From Actinoplanes sp. DH11 (GTDB taxonomy: Bacteria; Actinomycetota; Actinomycetes; Mycobacteriales; Micromonosporaceae), in assembly GCF_020873875.1 (NCBI RefSeq), contig NZ_JAHWGU010000002.1:186001-250000 (forward strand): a stretch of 64,000 bases of DNA, given 5' to 3'. Shown piece by piece: positions 8,560-17,400 of this stretch (position 1 is its first letter; the number at the start of each line of letters is the position of its first letter). The notes beneath the pieces were generated by a model. It ran no database searches. It was not told the origin of the DNA and saw nothing but the letters and a program-made list of their open reading frames with translations. A program made the position numbers and the translations under genes.

Positions 8560-9347
8560 CCTTCACCGTCGAGGCGCGGCGGGCACAGCTGATCGGGCTG
8601 ACCATCGGGTTGATCGCCGAGCACGGGTACGCGGGCTGCTCCCTCCAGCGGATCGCCGACGCGGCCGGAGTCACCAAGGCCGCGGTGCTCTACCACTTCT
8701 CGTCGAAGGACGCGCTCGTCCGGGCCGCCTACGACCAGGTCATCGGCGCGTTGACCGGCCATGTGGGTGCGCTGGTGGACGCAGCCGCGGACGCGGGAGG
8801 CGGGGGTGCGGGGCAGGTGGCCGCCTACATCCGGGGCATGGCCGGCCACCTGGCCCGGCATCCCGACCACGTCCGCATGATCGTCGAGGCGCTCGGCGAC
8901 GGCGGGGTGCCTGACCGGTCGTCGCCGGCGCGATGGCAGGCCCTGGCCGGCCTCATCGAGACGGCAGGCTGGCCGGTGGACGCCAAGACGCTGGCACTGA
9001 TCATCGGCGGGGCGCTCGACGGCCTGGTGACGGAGTTCCTGAACGACCCCGACTTCGACCTGCCCGCCGGGGCCGAGGCACTGATCAGGCTGCTCCCGTT
9101 GTCAGGCGATCGGGCGGCGCATCCGCAGGCTGCTGATGTGGTCGTCGACCCGGGACATCGCCGCCCGCACGGTGGAGACCGGCTCGAAACCCCGGGACCG
9201 GTAGAAACCGATGCCGTTGCGGTCGCCGAGGAAGACGGAGACCCACATCTCCGTGCCGCCGGCCGCCCGGATCTGGTCGGTCACCCGGTCCAGCAGCAGC
9301 GTGCCGAGGCCCCGGCCGCGCTCGGCCGACTCGAGGTAGATCAGTGA
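8556..9347 (+). CDS. TetR-family repressor with antisense-overlapping tail
   Basis: The helix-turn-helix is clear: CSLQRIADAAGVTKAAVLYHFSSKDAL (about residues 28-54), with a normal TetR ligand-binding region after it, ending near ALIRLLPLSGD. The GTG start overlaps the upstream hydrolase stop. TetR proteins are usually about 190 residues, but this frame continues another ~75 residues (to 263) into the antisense of the convergent GNAT gene. That tail looks like shadow coding rather than a domain, so the original stop may have been lost. The likely role is repression of the hydrolase-tetR operon, relieved by a small hydrophobic ligand. Confidence 0.85.
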   Translation: MTFTVEARRAQLIGLTIGLIAEHGYAGCSLQRIADAAGVTKAAVLYHFSSKDALVRAAYDQVIGALTGHVGALVDAAADAGGGGAGQVAAYIRGMAGHLARHPDHVRMIVEALGDGGVPDRSSPARWQALAGLIETAGWPVDAKTLALIIGGALDGLVTEFLNDPDFDLPAGAEALIRLLPLSGDRAAHPQAADVVVDPGHRRPHGGDRLETPGPVETDAVAVAEEDGDPHLRAAGRPDLVGHPVQQQRAEAPAALGRLEVDQ

Positions 9348-9629
9348 CACCTCGCCGGCGTCCGGGCCGGCCATGCCGCCGCCCGCCGCGCCGAGCACCC
9401 GGCCGTCCTCCTCGACGACCTGGTAGCCGAACCAGTCCGGCAGCACCGGTTCGATCTCCCGGGCCACCCGCGGCTCGTTGTAGAAGGCGCTGACGCTGCG
9501 CTCGATGTACTCCGGCGGGAGGAGGTCTCGGTAGGCGTTCCGGTAGGCCGTGGAACAAATCCGGGCGATCTCGGTCGCATCGGCTTCGACGGCGTGGCGG
9601 ACAACGGCAGTCAACGATGAGCTCGGCAC
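9102..9629 (-). CDS. GNAT-family N-acetyltransferase
   Basis: About 175 residues with GTG at 9629. An in-frame upstream start at 9698 would overlap the neighbouring gene and adds residues unlike the family. The acetyl-CoA binding motif is clear: IYLESAERGRGLGTLLLDRV, followed by WVSVFLGDRNGIGFYRSRGFEP, which is the usual beta4-alpha3 and beta5 region. It transfers an acetyl group to an amine of unknown identity (small molecule, peptide or protein). It lies 47 bp downstream of the quinone oxidoreductase on the same strand. Its 3' 246 bp overlap, in the opposite direction, the extended C-terminus of the TetR gene. Confidence 0.85.
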   Translation of the reverse strand: MPSSSLTAVVRHAVEADATEIARICSTAYRNAYRDLLPPEYIERSVSAFYNEPRVAREIEPVLPDWFGYQVVEEDGRVLGAAGGGMAGPDAGEVSLIYLESAERGRGLGTLLLDRVTDQIRAAGGTEMWVSVFLGDRNGIGFYRSRGFEPVSTVRAAMSRVDDHISSLRMRRPIA

Positions 9630-9675
9630 GCCTGCCAGCCTAGATGGGCGAAGATCGACTGCCCAGAGGGTGTTT

Positions 9676-10581
9676 TCAGGGCACGAGCACCACACCACCG
9701 CGTACGCCGCCGGCCGCGAGCCGCTCGTGGGCGGCGGCCGCCTCGGCGAAGGAGTACACCGCGGCCACCCGGAGCGGCAGGTCGCCGCTGTCGACCAGCT
9801 TCACCAGGTCGGCCAGCCGGGCGCCGTCCGGCTCGACCTCCAGCGCGAGGGTGCGGATGCCGCGCACCGGCTCGGGGCGCAGCGGCGGCGAGGCGGCCAC
9901 GAAGCCGCCGCCGTCGCGGACCGCGTCCAGCAGGGACTCGCCGATGACCGCCAGGTCGACGACGGCGTCGAACCCGCCGGGCACCGTGCCGCCGCGCGGG
10001 ACGAACGTGGCGCCCAGCGACTCGACGAACGCGCGGTCGTCGTCCCCCGCGATGCCGGTGGCGCGCAGGCCGGCGGCCCGGGCCAGGGCGAGCAGGAACC
10101 CGCCGACCTGCCCGGCCGCCCCGCTGACCAGCACGGACGAGCCGGCCGGCAGCGCCAGCAGGTCGAGGGCCTGTGCGGCGGCCAGGCCGTTGGTGGGCAG
10201 GGTCGCGGCCTCGGTGGCCGGGGTGCCGGTGGGTGCGGCGGTCAGCGCCGCGGCGTCGACGACCACGTACTCGGCGTGCGCGCCGGCGGTGGTGCGCAGC
10301 CACGGCGAGAAGCCGAGGACCTCGGCACCGGGGGCGAGGGTGGTGACGGACGGGCCGACCTCGTCGACCGTGCCGGCGACGTCCCAGCCGGGCACGTACG
10401 GCAGGGTGGTCGGCAGGGGCGCCGGGAACCGCCCGGAGCGGACCATCAGGTCGACCGGGTGCACCACGGAGGCGGCGACCCGGACTCGGACCTGGCCCGG
10501 TCCCGGTGCCGGCAGCGGCACGTCGGTCGCCACGTGCAGGACTTCCGGGCCGCCGAACTGGGTGTATCGAACTGCGCGCAT
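9676..10581 (-). CDS. Zinc-independent quinone oxidoreductase (MDR superfamily)
   Basis: 301 residues, beginning MRAVRYTQFGGPEVL, the classic start of NADPH:quinone reductase/QOR-type medium-chain dehydrogenases. The cofactor motif is VLVSGAAGQVGGFLLALARAAG (about 150-171). Zinc-binding Cys clusters are absent, as expected for the QOR branch. ATG at 10581 has AAGGG 9 bases upstream. It is divergent from an HxlR-type regulator with direct and inverted repeats between them, the usual arrangement for electrophile- or quinone-responsive regulation in this family. The product probably reduces quinones or reactive enones in the cytosol. Confidence 0.87.
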   Translation of the reverse strand: MRAVRYTQFGGPEVLHVATDVPLPAPGPGQVRVRVAASVVHPVDLMVRSGRFPAPLPTTLPYVPGWDVAGTVDEVGPSVTTLAPGAEVLGFSPWLRTTAGAHAEYVVVDAAALTAAPTGTPATEAATLPTNGLAAAQALDLLALPAGSSVLVSGAAGQVGGFLLALARAAGLRATGIAGDDDRAFVESLGATFVPRGGTVPGGFDAVVDLAVIGESLLDAVRDGGGFVAASPPLRPEPVRGIRTLALEVEPDGARLADLVKLVDSGDLPLRVAAVYSFAEAAAAHERLAAGGVRGGVVLVP

Positions 10582-10602
10582 CGCTGTGCCCTTCTCGTTG
10601 TC

Positions 10603-10681
10603 GTCGACAACCGTTCGCTGTCTTCTGTCGACAACCGTAGATAGGCTGGGCACTGCCAGGAAGTAGGTACCTGAAAGTGCC
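10603..10681. promoter_or_regulatory. Divergent control region with repeats for the HxlR regulator
   Basis: Two exact direct repeats GTCGACAACCGT (10603-10614, 10627-10638) are spaced 24 bp apart. Next to them is an inverted repeat, GGCACTGCCAGG (10649-10660) and CCTGAAAGTGCC (10670-10681), around AAGTAGGTA. HxlR proteins typically bind dyads with AGGTAC-like cores. The dyad, 27 bp upstream of the hxlR-type gene, is the better operator candidate; the direct repeats lie nearer the oxidoreductase. Confidence 0.55.
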
Positions 10682-10708
10682 TAGGGCACCGATCACCGGG
10701 AGTGCGCC

Positions 10709-11104
10709 ATGACGATGACCGCCCAGCAACGACGTGACCAGGCTAAACGCGACTACGACGCGTTCCTGGCGGGCTGCCCGACCCGGGAACTGCTGAGCAC
10801 ACTCACCGACAAGTGGGCGGCTCTGGTGATCGCCGCGCTGTCCGGTGGGCCGCAGCGGCACAGCGAGCTGGCCCACCGGATCGCGGGCGTCAGCCAGAAG
10901 ATGCTGACGCAGACGCTGCGCACGCTGGAGCGCGACGGGCTGGTCACCCGGACGGTGACCGCGGCGGTGCCGGTGCGCGTGGACTACGAGCTGACGCCGC
11001 TCGGCCGCGACCTGGTGCCGGTGATGACGGCGATCAAGACGTGGGCGGAGGCGCACATGGACCGGGTCTTCGAGGCCCGCGCCAGGTTCGACACCCGGGA
11101 CTGA
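10709..11104 (+). CDS. HxlR-family winged-helix regulator
   Basis: 131 residues. The signature Cys and first helix are in GCPTRELLSTLTDKWAALVIAALSGGPQRHSEL, followed by the recognition helix region GVSQKMLTQTLRTLERDGLVTR and the wing VDYELTPLGRDLVPV. HxlR proteins are redox- or electrophile-sensing dimers that usually control a divergent reductase or dehydrogenase, here the quinone oxidoreductase at 9676-10581. The ATG at 10709 has GGGAG at about 10698-10702. The last codons and the stop lie in the first unit of a 24-bp tandem repeat that continues downstream. Confidence 0.88.
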   Translation: MTMTAQQRRDQAKRDYDAFLAGCPTRELLSTLTDKWAALVIAALSGGPQRHSELAHRIAGVSQKMLTQTLRTLERDGLVTRTVTAAVPVRVDYELTPLGRDLVPVMTAIKTWAEAHMDRVFEARARFDTRD

Positions 11105-11230
11105 CGAGGCGAGGACGCCCGGGACTGACGAGGCGAGGACGCCCGGGACTGAGGATGCGAGGACGCCCGGGACTGAGGATGCGAGGACGCCCGGGACTGA
11201 GGATGCGAGCACGTCCGGGACTGACGGCCG
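11090..11230. repeat. 24-bp tandem repeat spanning the hxlR-type stop codon
   Basis: Five full units of GACGCCCGGGACTGA plus GAGGCGAG/GATGCGAG, and a partial sixth, start at 11090, 11114, 11138, 11162, 11186 and 11210. Unit 1 contains the last four codons and TGA of the regulator, so each later unit carries another TGA in the same frame. It looks like a recent expansion of the gene's own 3' end into the gap before the pectate lyase. Confidence 0.85.
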
Positions 11231-11276
11231 GACGACGCCGGGCCGGAGGTGAGTCCGGCCCGGCGGCCGATGCGGG

Positions 11277-12890
11277 TCAGGAGGCGTAGGTCTCCAGTTC
11301 GGCGATCTTCGGCGTACCCGTCGAGCTGGTGATCTTGAAGGTGAGCTTGGTCAGGGACGTCGCCGGGATGCTGATCGTGCCGCCCCCGGTGCCGGACTTG
11401 AGCACCGCGCCGGTGGCGCCGTTGATCACCTGGTAGGCGCCGATCGACGAGCCCGCCGCCTCCCGGACGTTGATCTTCGAGACCTTGGTGGCGGCGCTGA
11501 ACTTGATCGAGACCTCGCCGGTGGCGCCGTTCGGCGACCAGAAGGTGCCGGTCTTACCGTCGCGCACGTTGCCGTAACTGGTGCCGCTCGCCTTGCTGGA
11601 GCCGTCCGCACCGGCGGCCAGGCTCAGGTTGGTGCCGGTCGGCGCGGCGGTGGGTGCGCTGGTCGGCGTGGCGGCCGGAGCGCTGGTCGGCGCCTTCGTC
11701 GGCGAGGCGGTCGGGGCGCTGGTCGGCGCCTTGGTGGGGCTGGAGGTCGGGACGGCGGTGGGAGCCGTGGTCGGGTTGGCGGTCACCGAGCACTTGCCGT
11801 CGGAGACCTTCAGGCCGGTGCCGGCGCCGGCCGTGGCCGCGACGATGGCCGGCACGCAGCTCGCGCTGTCCAGAGTGGCCGCGTAGGGAACGGTGACGCT
11901 GGTGGTCGACGTCAGGTTCGGCCCGGCCGGCTTGTTCTCGGAGCCCGGCGCCGACCAGGTCACGTTGTCCAGGACGTTGCCGGCGACCTGCCAGGACCCG
12001 GCGGCCGAGGTGTAGAACGTGCCGAGCACGTCCTTGGAGTCCTCGAAGTAGTTGTTCTCCACCTTGGCCTTGGCACCGGCACGCGAGTTGATGCCCGACT
12101 CGTTCAGCTTCAGGTAGTGGTTGTTGAACATGTGCGCGATCCCGCCACGCAGCAACGGCGTACGCGAATCGATGTTCTCGTACTTGTTGTGGTGGTACGT
12201 GATGAAGCTGTTGCCGGTGTCGGTCTCGCTGGAACCGACCAGGCCGCCGCGGCCGGAGTTGCGCAGGATGCTGTAGGACAGCGTCACGTACTGGGTGTCG
12301 TCCTTCATGTCGAACAGGCCGTCGAAGCCTTCCGACTCGCCGCCGGACGCCTCCAGCGTGACGTGGTCGACCCAGACGTTGCGGACCGTGCTCTCCATGC
12401 TGATGGCGTCGCCGCCGTTGGAGAGCGGCGAACCCGACTTCTTGACGTTCTTCACCGTCACGTTCTGGATGACGATGTTGCGCGAGTCCCGGATGTGGAT
12501 GCCCAGCTGGTCGAACGTCGCACCGCTGCCGGCACCGACGATCGTGACGTTGCTGATGCCCTTGAGCTCGATCAGCCCGGCCGCCGTGTTGCAACTCGGC
12601 CCGGAGACCTTGGTGGTGTTGCCGTGGTTGATCGTGCCCTGCACCTCGATGGTGATCGGGGTGTCGGCGGCGGCCCGGTTGCACAGCGCCGCGTGGATCT
12701 GGGTGCCGGTGGTGGCCCGGACGACCGCGCCGCCCGCACCGCCGGTGGTGCCGCCGTTCGCGGACGCGAAGCCGGAGGCCACGTTCGTCGCGGCCGACGC
12801 GTTCTCCTGGGGCAGGCCGAGGGCGATCGCGCCGCCCACGGCCGCCACTCCGGCGACCGCGGAGAGTCGCAGCACGGTTGATCGCTTCAT
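11277..12890 (-). CDS. Secreted PL1-type pectate lyase with C-terminal carbohydrate-binding-like domain
   Basis: 537 residues. Residues 1-33 are a signal peptide (KR, hydrophobic core, ASA). The parallel beta-helix catalytic region follows (about 60-330), with family hallmarks GIHIRDSRNIVIQNV, the WVDHVTL motif, DGLFDMKDDTQYVTLSYS and NNHYLKLNESGINSRAGAKAKVENNYF. PL1 enzymes cleave polygalacturonate by calcium-dependent beta-elimination, with Asp ligands and a catalytic Arg in these segments. A Thr/Pro/Ala linker (about 365-415) built of repeated APTSAPT-like units leads to a discoidin-like domain of about 110 residues (NLSLAAGADGSS to ELETYAS) that probably binds polysaccharide. It is one of three secreted degradative enzymes in a row on this strand, each apparently with its own transcription signals. 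Confidence 0.88.
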   Translation of the reverse strand: MKRSTVLRLSAVAGVAAVGGAIALGLPQENASAATNVASGFASANGGTTGGAGGAVVRATTGTQIHAALCNRAAADTPITIEVQGTINHGNTTKVSGPSCNTAAGLIELKGISNVTIVGAGSGATFDQLGIHIRDSRNIVIQNVTVKNVKKSGSPLSNGGDAISMESTVRNVWVDHVTLEASGGESEGFDGLFDMKDDTQYVTLSYSILRNSGRGGLVGSSETDTGNSFITYHHNKYENIDSRTPLLRGGIAHMFNNHYLKLNESGINSRAGAKAKVENNYFEDSKDVLGTFYTSAAGSWQVAGNVLDNVTWSAPGSENKPAGPNLTSTTSVTVPYAATLDSASCVPAIVAATAGAGTGLKVSDGKCSVTANPTTAPTAVPTSSPTKAPTSAPTASPTKAPTSAPAATPTSAPTAAPTGTNLSLAAGADGSSKASGTSYGNVRDGKTGTFWSPNGATGEVSIKFSAATKVSKINVREAAGSSIGAYQVINGATGAVLKSGTGGGTISIPATSLTKLTFKITSSTGTPKIAELETYAS

Positions 12891-12901
12891 CTGGCGTCAC
12901 C

Positions 12902-12934
12902 TGTTTCGTCTGGGGATGAGGTCGAGACGAAACA
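12902..12934 (-). promoter_or_regulatory. Inverted repeat upstream of the pectate lyase
   Basis: TGTTTCGTCT (12902-12911) and AGACGAAACA (12925-12934) form a perfect 10-bp dyad with a 13-bp spacer, 12-44 bp upstream of the lyase start. The position suits an operator or a leader hairpin. The cognate regulator is not identifiable here. Confidence 0.45.
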
Positions 12935-12961
12935 GAGGTGGGCCGGTGGGCCGTTTTGGTT

Positions 12962-12993
12962 GCCCGTGACGACGTGTGACCGTCGTCACGGGC
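12962..12993 (-). terminator. Hairpin downstream of the S37 peptidase gene
   Basis: A perfect 13-bp stem, GCCCGTGACGACG (12962-12974) and CGTCGTCACGGGC (12981-12993), with a 6-base loop, sits 10 bp past the peptidase stop. No T-run follows on the minus strand, as is common for actinobacterial terminators. Confidence 0.65.
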
Positions 12994-13002
12994 GGCGTGC
13001 GG

Positions 13003-14394
13003 TCAGTTCACCCGGCGGCGGTCGCCGAGCATGTCGTCGAGCGGAATGCCGGCGGCCTTGGTGGCGGTGACCGGCGCGGGCGCGTCGGCCCAGCGACGCA
13101 GCATCTCGGTGGCCGCGGCGGCGTCGCCGGGGTTCAGCCGGGAGATGTTGGCACCGTGGTTCGCGCCGGGCGCGACGTAGAGCGCGGAGTCGCGGCGGCT
13201 CGGCGTGAACCGCTCGGCACCCCACGGGTCGTTCTCGCCGTAGATGAAGAGCATCCGCTCCGAGGCGGTGCGCACCCACAGATCAACATCGATCATCGGT
13301 ACGGGGTTGTGCACCCGCCGCAGCTCCTTGGGCAGCGACGAGTTCGCGGTGTAGAGACCCGGGTGGTTGCGCAGCCCGCGCAGGTGCTCGAACCGCAGGC
13401 TCGGCCAGCCCAGCTGGGCGGCGGCCTGGTAGTAGTACGGCCAGTAGTACTCCAGCGACTGGTCGGTGTAGAAGCTCCAGCCGGCCACGGCGTCGACCCA
13501 CGCGTAGATCTGCTCGTCGGTCGCGGTGTCCGGCGCCGGCACGTTCGCGCAGTCCGCCTCGGTGCTGTACTGCCAGAACGCCCACACCGAGTCCAGCACG
13601 GTCATCTCGAACGAGCGGTCGGCGGTGCCGATGGTGCGGTCGAACGTCCAGCCGTTCGCGGCGGCCTCGCTCGCCAGCCGGGGCACCAGCCGGTCGCGGC
13701 GCTCGAGGGCCTCACGCTGCAGGCCGTCCAGGGTGGCCCGGCACTCCGGAGTGCTGACGGTGTCGAAGAACTTGTCGTACGCGCCGTCGGCCGGGTTGAT
13801 CACGTCGTCGGGCGCGACGTAGGCGACCACGCCGTCGACGTCGTTCGGGTAGAACCGGCGGTGGTAGACCGAGGTCATGCCGCCCTTGCTGGCGCCGGTC
13901 TGGATCCAGCGGGTGTCGTAGAGGCTCTTGAACGCGGTGACGACGCGGTGCTCGTCGGTGGCCTCCTGCCAGATGGTGAGGTCCGACCAGTCGGCGTCGG
14001 CGGGACGCGACGGGGTGAAGAACCGGTGCTCCAGCGAGATCTGGTTGGCGCCGAGCAGCGCGGTCGGCTCGGTCTGCGACGGGCGCGGGGTGGCGGGGAG
14101 CCCGTACCCGTTGGTGTAGAGCACGACCGGCGCGTCGGCGGACCGGTGCAGCAGGGTGAGCCGCTGCTCGAAGGTGCCCTGTTTCGGGTGCCGGTGATCG
14201 GCGGGCTGGCGGTACGTCATGACGAAGTACCGGTAGCCGGCGCCCGGTGTCTCGGAGACGATCGTCAGGCCGGGGATCGCCCTCAGCTGGTCGAGCAGAG
14301 GGTCGTCGGCGGCATGCGCGGCGGTGGCCGGGGTGAGCACCACCAGCACGGACATGAGGACAGCGAGGATGCGTTTTCTCACGTCCGCCACCAT
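13003..14394 (-). CDS. Secreted S37-family (PS-10) aminopeptidase
   Basis: 463 residues. An N-terminal signal peptide (RKRILAVLMSVLVVLTPATAAHA) is followed by a serine-peptidase domain of alpha/beta fold. The nucleophile motif is QTGASKGGMTSVYHRRFYP (GxSKGG), typical of family S37, whose known Streptomyces members release tri- or tetrapeptides from N-termini. FIYGENDPWGAERF (acid region) and a His near PGANHGANISRL complete a plausible triad. No strong ribosome site precedes the ATG at 14394; a GTG at 14382 is an alternative. The short gap to the GH87 gene upstream contains a hairpin, so it may be transcribed separately. Role: extracellular peptide scavenging. Confidence 0.86.
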   Translation of the reverse strand: MVADVRKRILAVLMSVLVVLTPATAAHAADDPLLDQLRAIPGLTIVSETPGAGYRYFVMTYRQPADHRHPKQGTFEQRLTLLHRSADAPVVLYTNGYGLPATPRPSQTEPTALLGANQISLEHRFFTPSRPADADWSDLTIWQEATDEHRVVTAFKSLYDTRWIQTGASKGGMTSVYHRRFYPNDVDGVVAYVAPDDVINPADGAYDKFFDTVSTPECRATLDGLQREALERRDRLVPRLASEAAANGWTFDRTIGTADRSFEMTVLDSVWAFWQYSTEADCANVPAPDTATDEQIYAWVDAVAGWSFYTDQSLEYYWPYYYQAAAQLGWPSLRFEHLRGLRNHPGLYTANSSLPKELRRVHNPVPMIDVDLWVRTASERMLFIYGENDPWGAERFTPSRRDSALYVAPGANHGANISRLNPGDAAAATEMLRRWADAPAPVTATKAAGIPLDDMLGDRRRVN

Positions 14395-14413
14395 ATCGAC
14401 GGACGGCGATCAC

Positions 14414-14436
14414 GGGGAGCCCCGGAAGGGCCCCCC
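14414..14436 (-). terminator. Hairpin downstream of the GH87 gene
   Basis: On the minus strand, GGGGGGCCC pairs with GGGCTCCCC around TTCCG (one G-U pair), a 9-bp stem placed between the GH87 stop and the S37 start. No U-tract is visible. Confidence 0.45.
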
Positions 14437-14481
14437 GCGTCGATGGGTCGGTTACCGCCGATCACGAACCGTGTCGATGCG

Positions 14482-17400
14482 TCAGTTGCCGCTGATGACG
14501 AACTGCGAGCCCGGCTGGGTGACGATGTTGCCGTCGGCCGAGTTGGTGATGGTGACGTTCGACAGGGTCGCGTTCCCGCGGGCGCCGCTCATCGCCAGGA
14601 TGCCGGCGCCGTTGTTCGACTTGTCGATCCTCACGTTGGTGATCGCGACGTTCGGCATGTTGCCGCCGCCGTTCTTGAACTGGATGCCGTCGTAGGTGGA
14701 GTCGATGATGTCGGTGTCGCGGATCGTGACGCCGACGATGTCCTTGGTGGACGGGAAGAGCGTGATCGCCCCGAATTCCTGGTCGGAGTTCCAGAACGCT
14801 CCGCCGGTGCGGTAGAGGCCGTTGTTGGCCAGCAGCGTCGTGCCGGAGAACGGCAGCGGGCTGTGGTCGGTGGCCAGCATGATGCCCGGGTAGTTGGCGG
14901 TGTCGGAGACCAGGTTGTTCTGCGCCGAGTTGCCGTACCCGCCGTAGATCGCGATGCCGTTGGCCCGCCACGGCAGCTGGATGGTGTTGTTCAGGAAGTG
15001 GTCGTTGTGGTTGATGTCGACGTTCTGGTCCTTGACGTACGGGTTGGCCCAGATCGCCAGCGCGTCGTCACCGGTGGTCCGGAACGACGAGTTGAACACG
15101 CGCGAGTTGCTCGTACCGTTGGAGAAGTTGATCCCGTCGGCGAAGGTGTTGCGGATCCGCATGCCGGTGAACTCGACGTTGTCGCCCGGGTTCCAGTAGG
15201 CGGGGGTGTCGGAGTAGTCGCGGCCCACCCAGGCGCCGACGTTGACGTGCTCGATCCACAGGTTGCTGATCTTCGTGTTCCTACCGAACCGCCCGTTCAG
15301 GGCGTGACCGCGGTTGGCCCGGTTCTGCGTGTTGCCGAAGATCGCCAGGTCGGAGATCTGAGTGTTGTCGTCGATGTCGAAGCCGACGTTGCCCTCGTGC
15401 GGGTGGTTGATGTTGCCGACGACCTGGTGCGGCTGGGTGTCGGAGTAGAGCCGGGTGTGCCACATGCCGGCGCCGCGGATCACGACGTTGCGCAGGCCCT
15501 TCTGGTTCCACTGCCCGCGGGCCGGGTCCGGCGAGAGGATCTTCTGTTCCTGCCGCCACTGACCGGCCGGGATCCAGACGCAGGAGATCACGCCGTTCTC
15601 GTCGTCGGTGACGGCGCGCTGAATGGCGGCCGTGTCGTCGAGCCCGTCGTTCGGGACCGCGCCGTACTGGGTGATCGAGGTGCACCCGGCCGGCGGTGAC
15701 GCGGCCGGCGCGACCTGCTCCAGGTCGACCAGGTCGATGACGTAGAACGCCGCGGTGTCGCCGGCGTCGCGCTGCAACTTGAACCGGGTGCCGGCCGGGT
15801 ACGACTGGCTGAGCAGCGCGTTCGACTCGTCGAAGAGCCGCCGCGCGTCCGGGCCGGGCGTGTTGGACAGCGACTCGGTGTCGTCGGTGGTGCCGTAGAG
15901 CCAGCTGTTGCGCGACGACAGGGTCAGCTTGCGGTGGAAGACGTCGTTGACGTACAGGCTGATCGTCGCGTCCTGGCCGCCGCCGTTCGCGGCGTCCGGG
16001 ATCGAGTTGCGCACCACGATGGAGTTCGCCTGGTTCGTGGACGTGAACTCGACGAACTGCCCGGTGCTGCTGAGCCGCACCGACTGCCGGCCGGACGACT
16101 CGGTGCCGAAGTTGGTGTGGCCGAACGTGCGCAGCGGGTCGGCCTGCACCAGGGTGCCCTGGTAGCGGGCGGCCTCCGCCTCGTACTCGGTGTACGGCAC
16201 CGCGGCACCGCGACCGACCACGATCGCCTTGGTCAGGGTGTTGTTGGACTCGTTGGTCTCGGTGACCGCGCCCGCCGAGTCGGCCGTCGCGGTGGCGGTG
16301 GCGCCGCCACTGGTCGCGGTCCAGGTCCCGCCGATGCTGACCGTGGCGGTCGCGCCGGCCGCGATCGCCGGGGTGGCGCCGGTCAGCGTGCTGCTGCCGA
16401 CGGCGAGCCGGGTGGTGCTGGCACCGGCCGCGCTGGTACCCCGGTTGGCGACCGCCACGGTGAAGCCGACCGCCGCACCGGAGGCCGGGTTCGCCGGGTT
16501 CGTGGTAATCGCGGTGACCTGCAGGTCCGGACCCGGCGCCTGCGCCACGACCAGCGGCGTGGGCGCGGTCCAGGTGTTGTTGGCGTTGTTCTGCTCGGCG
16601 ACCGTGTTCGCCGGGTCGACGACGGCGGCGACGGTGTAGCTGCCCATCGCCTTGGTGCCCACGTTCGCCGTGACGGTGGCCGAGGCGCCGGCGGCGAGCG
16701 CCGGCACGTTCGCGCTGCCGGCGACGGTGCCGCCGAGCCGGAAGTCCACCTTGGTGGCTGCCGCGGCGGCGGTGCCGGAGTTGCGCACCGTGGCGGTCAG
16801 GCTGATCGCCGAGGTCTCGCTGGGCGCGGCCGGCGTCCACGTCGTGCCGGTCACGACCAGGTCCGGGCCGGGCGCCCAGGAGCCGAGCACCTGCACCTCG
16901 GCGACCTGACCGCCGGGTGCGCCGGTGTTGGCGAAGAACTGCAGGCGTACGTCCGACGCGCGGCCGCTGACCGGCACGGTGACCGTGTTCCGGTTCGTCG
17001 CCGGGTGGAAGGCGTGGTCGGCGCGGGCCTTGAGGTCGGTGAAACCGGTGGCGGTCCCGGCCCGGCCCTGCACGGCGAAGTTCTGGGTACGCGCACCCCA
17101 CGCGGCGTCCGGGTTGAGCTTCACGACGATCCCGGTCACGTCGGCGTCCGCGCCGAGCTTCACGGTCAGCGTCGACGGGAAGCCGCCGGACTCCCAGTAA
17201 CTGGCGACGCTGCCGTCGTTGGCGTTGCCGGCGACGAAGGTGTGCACCGCCGACGACGCCTCGACCGGCTTGCCGGTGGCCAGGTCGGCACCGGCCGGCG
17301 GGTCGGGGTCGGGGTCCACGGGGCCGCCGGCCACGCCGTACACCTCGAGTTCGGCGAGCTGACCGGCCGGCCAGCCCGTGTTGGCGGTGATGGCAACCCG

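Noticed and set aside
12976..15699. 907-codon plus-strand frame opposite the S37 and GH87 genes
   Set aside because: Antisense shadow of two secreted enzymes with clear signal peptides and motifs on the minus strand.
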